Below are positions 5,983-7,168 of a stretch of 7,168 bases of DNA, piece after piece. The notes beneath the pieces were generated by a model. It saw only the letters and a list, made by a program, of their open reading frames with translations. It was not told the DNA's origin and made no database searches. Source of the DNA: Thermoplasmata archaeon. GTDB taxonomy: Archaea > Thermoplasmatota > Thermoplasmata > Thermoplasmatales > Thermoplasmataceae. How positions within the stretch are numbered: the first letter of the stretch is position 1; each line of letters starts with the position of its first letter. The position numbers were made by a program, and so were the translations under genes. The DNA lies in contig JAKARU010000042.1 of the NCBI GenBank assembly GCA_021819225.1, forward strand, positions 1-7,168, in the 5' to 3' direction.

Positions 5983-6024
5983 AAAAGAAAAGATCCTCCA
6001 CATGGGCATGCAGTTTGGAATGGT
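5983..6024 (+). pseudogene. IS630-family transposase fragment, continuation of the 4333-4648 gene
   Basis: In frame with the codon GTG-AAT-CTT that ends at 4648, this reads KRKDPPHGHAVWNG, fitting the IS630 linker that leads to the PP-G-W motif before the second helix-turn-helix. The frame stays open to a stop at 6064-6066, but from about 6025 the sequence is the end of the next IS630 element, so the residues after WNG are probably not part of this gene. The rest of the transposase, including the whole DDE domain, is missing. Confidence 0.7.
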
Positions 6025-6039
6025 CCCTATTCTACTTCC

Positions 6040-7012
6040 CTAACTCTTTCCCATAAATGGTGGTAAGAGACGACTCGAACCCATGATTATTCTTTTCATT
6101 TTTTCAGGATCACTTTTCAGATTGTTCATTGTGAGAGTAACCTTACTCTTCAGATCATTCAGGTTAGCAGGACAGAAATTTGGAAGTTCCTGATATTTCA
6201 GGGCATTCCACACATATTCATCCGGGTTGAGTTCAGGAGAATATGCAGGAATTCTCCCTGTAATCAATCTGTCGTTGTGTGTTTCCAGAAAATCCTTCAC
6301 GATCCTGCTTCTGTGTATTGTTATATTATCCCAGAACATGTAAAGGAATCCATGTATTTCTGAGAGAAGCTGTTCCAGGAATCTGATTGTATCATTACTA
6401 TCCATGCTTCCTTCTTTAATCATGAAATATAAATTTCCGTCATGTGTTACGGGGGATGTTACTGATATACGATCCCTGTTCTCCTTCGTCTTGATTCTTG
6501 GCCTCCTGCCCTTCTGGGACCATGTCTTCCTCACATTGGGCCTTCTCTGTACTCCCGATCCATTCTGGAACAGAATTATTGCATTCTTCTCATCTGCCTC
6601 TTTCACATATTCAGGATAATTCTTTTCAAGCCACTCCATCAGTATTCTTCTCTATAGTAAGAGCAACCTGAATCTGTGCTGAATAACCGAGATTTTTCAA
6701 AACACGCCGGATATGTGTTGTGTTGTACTCAACATCAAGTTTTTTCTCTATGACTTCAGATATTCTCTTCAGCTTCTCATTCTGAACCTTTGTCAGTTTC
6801 CCCCTGGAACCTGGATGCTTCCTTTCATGCCAGTCTCTATTCTGTTCAAGTTTGACTGCCCAGTTTTACACTGTCCTTCGATTCACACCAAGTTTCCTTT
6901 ATATTAAAGATTTCTTCACGCCTTTCTTAAGCATTTCAAAACCCTGTTTCCTTTTCCATTCCCTGACTTCTGGTTTATCACTGGACCCGTGTTTTATCAT
7001 TCCTGCAGCCAT
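6040..7012 (-). pseudogene. IS630-family transposase with two stops, one frameshift and an altered catalytic Asp
   Basis: IS630 transposases cut and paste DNA at TA sites with a DDE catalytic triad. Reading from ATG 7012: MAAGMIKHGSSDKPEVREWK, KKGVKKSLI, stop (6901-6899), RKLGVNRRTV, stop (6868-6866, where Tyr or a similar residue is expected before NWAVKL), then KHPGSRGKLTKVQNEKLK and IRRVLKNLGYSAQIQ. A frameshift near 6640-6655 leads into the open frame 6639-6040. That half has LFQNGSGVQ where the family has F-D-E-(S/A)-G, so the first Asp is Asn (codon 6564-6562) and the next Glu is Gly; the second Asp (FWDNITIHRS) and the final Glu (PAYSPELNPDEYVW) are kept. The normal C-terminal end RLLPPFMGKS is present. 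Stops, shift and catalytic change agree that this copy is dead. Confidence 0.87.
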
Positions 7013-7034
7013 AATTATCATATGAAAACATACT

Positions 7035-7050
7035 GTAAGAATATAGGGTG
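7035..7050 (-). promoter_or_regulatory. IS630 end with overlapping TATA-like box
   Basis: Minus strand CACCCTATATTCTTAC. It is the inverted partner of 6025-6035, and its TATATT lies about 28-33 bases before ATG 7012, so the element's promoter would be contained in its terminal repeat and produce a leaderless message. Confidence 0.4.
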
Positions 7051-7059
7051 TCTCATATT

Positions 7060-7168
7060 TCAGCAACTGACGATCTTCATTATCTCCCTTGGATTCTCAC
7101 CCATCCTGATGTTTGATACAAGCATCAGATTATATGCAAGGATTCTTAATCCAACTGCATTATCATAA
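7060..7168 (-). pseudogene. C-terminal tail of a probable DDE transposase, partial at window edge
   Basis: The frame is open from the right edge to TGA 7062-7060 and encodes 35 residues beginning YDNAVGLRILAYNLMLVSNI and ending in GENPREIMKIVSC. A helix of the type A-L-I-A-NL, followed by a short charged tail, is the usual end of IS4/IS5-like DDE transposases, so I call it a probable transposase tail with no family assigned. The gene may be intact beyond the edge. Its stop lies about 10 bases from the IS630 end, so the IS630 element landed close behind it or cut into its downstream region. Confidence 0.45.

Larger units (their letters stand above)
6023..7050 (-). mobile_element. Second IS630-family element, degenerate
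   Basis: Borders are approximate and rest on imperfect inverted ends: CCCTATTCTAC at 6025-6035 against CCCTATATTCTTAC on the minus strand at 7048-7035. The transposase lies between them on the minus strand. No clean TA duplication could be assigned. The left side abuts the first IS630 fragment and the right side abuts an unrelated transposase tail, so the original target is not recoverable. Confidence 0.6.

Noticed and set aside
6637..6660. Programmed frameshift in the second IS630 gene
   Set aside because: Some IS630 elements use one, but there is no slippery run here and the gene also has two stop codons and a lost catalytic residue, so decay is simpler.

Overview
The window looks like part of a heavily transposon-scarred archaeal chromosome or plasmid. 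The best guess is a Thermoplasmatales-like member of the Thermoplasmata. Evidence for Archaea: the signal peptidase is of the Ser/His type used by Archaea and the ER rather than the bacterial Ser/Lys type, A/T-rich TATA-like boxes sit about 25 to 30 bases before several start codons, the codons AGA, AGG and ATA are used heavily, and one Shine-Dalgarno copy matches the full 16S tail. No rRNA, tRNA or database match is available, so the lineage is an inference.

Layout from left to right. Bases 2-589 encode the C-terminal part of an intact IS110-family recombinase (element A, + strand, running off the left edge). It is followed by its right end, partly duplicated in tandem (592-631). Element A abuts the remains of an IS21-family element: the tail of IstA (about 613-837) and a frameshifted, truncated IstB (834-1423). 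An AT-rich gap (1424-1791) follows. The only intact non-transposon genes come next: a minus-strand pair, a small two-helix membrane protein (3103-2879) overlapping an RDD-SpoIIM-like membrane fusion protein (2898-1792), and, divergently, a polytopic signal peptidase I (3327-4310). Then comes an IS630-family transposase pseudogene (4333-4648), cut cleanly by a second IS110 element (element B, 4649-5982, - strand) and resuming at 5983. A decayed second IS630 element (about 6023-7050, - strand) follows, and the window ends in the C-terminal tail of another probable DDE transposase (7168-7060).

The most interesting region is IS110 element B. Its insertion can be undone on paper: removing 4649-5982 rejoins the IS630 reading frame exactly. 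It has near-perfect 19/20-base terminal inverted repeats. Between its left end and its recombinase gene it carries a 5'-leader of about 150 bases that folds into two hairpins with large internal loops, the architecture known for IS110 bridge RNAs. Short segments on the two sides of loop 1 together cover 12 contiguous bases of this element's own insertion site. Segments on the two sides of loop 2 together cover 12 contiguous bases of its own end-to-end junction. This makes it a strong candidate for a bridge RNA preserved beside its natural target, although the recombinase gene itself is broken.

The intact genes suggest a small membrane or secretion cassette: a signal peptidase for exported proteins, and an RDD-SpoIIM membrane protein with a small partner. 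Their functional link is inferred only from proximity. Almost every transposase reading frame carries frameshifts, stops or truncations, so the region appears to be a graveyard of nested insertions around this cassette.
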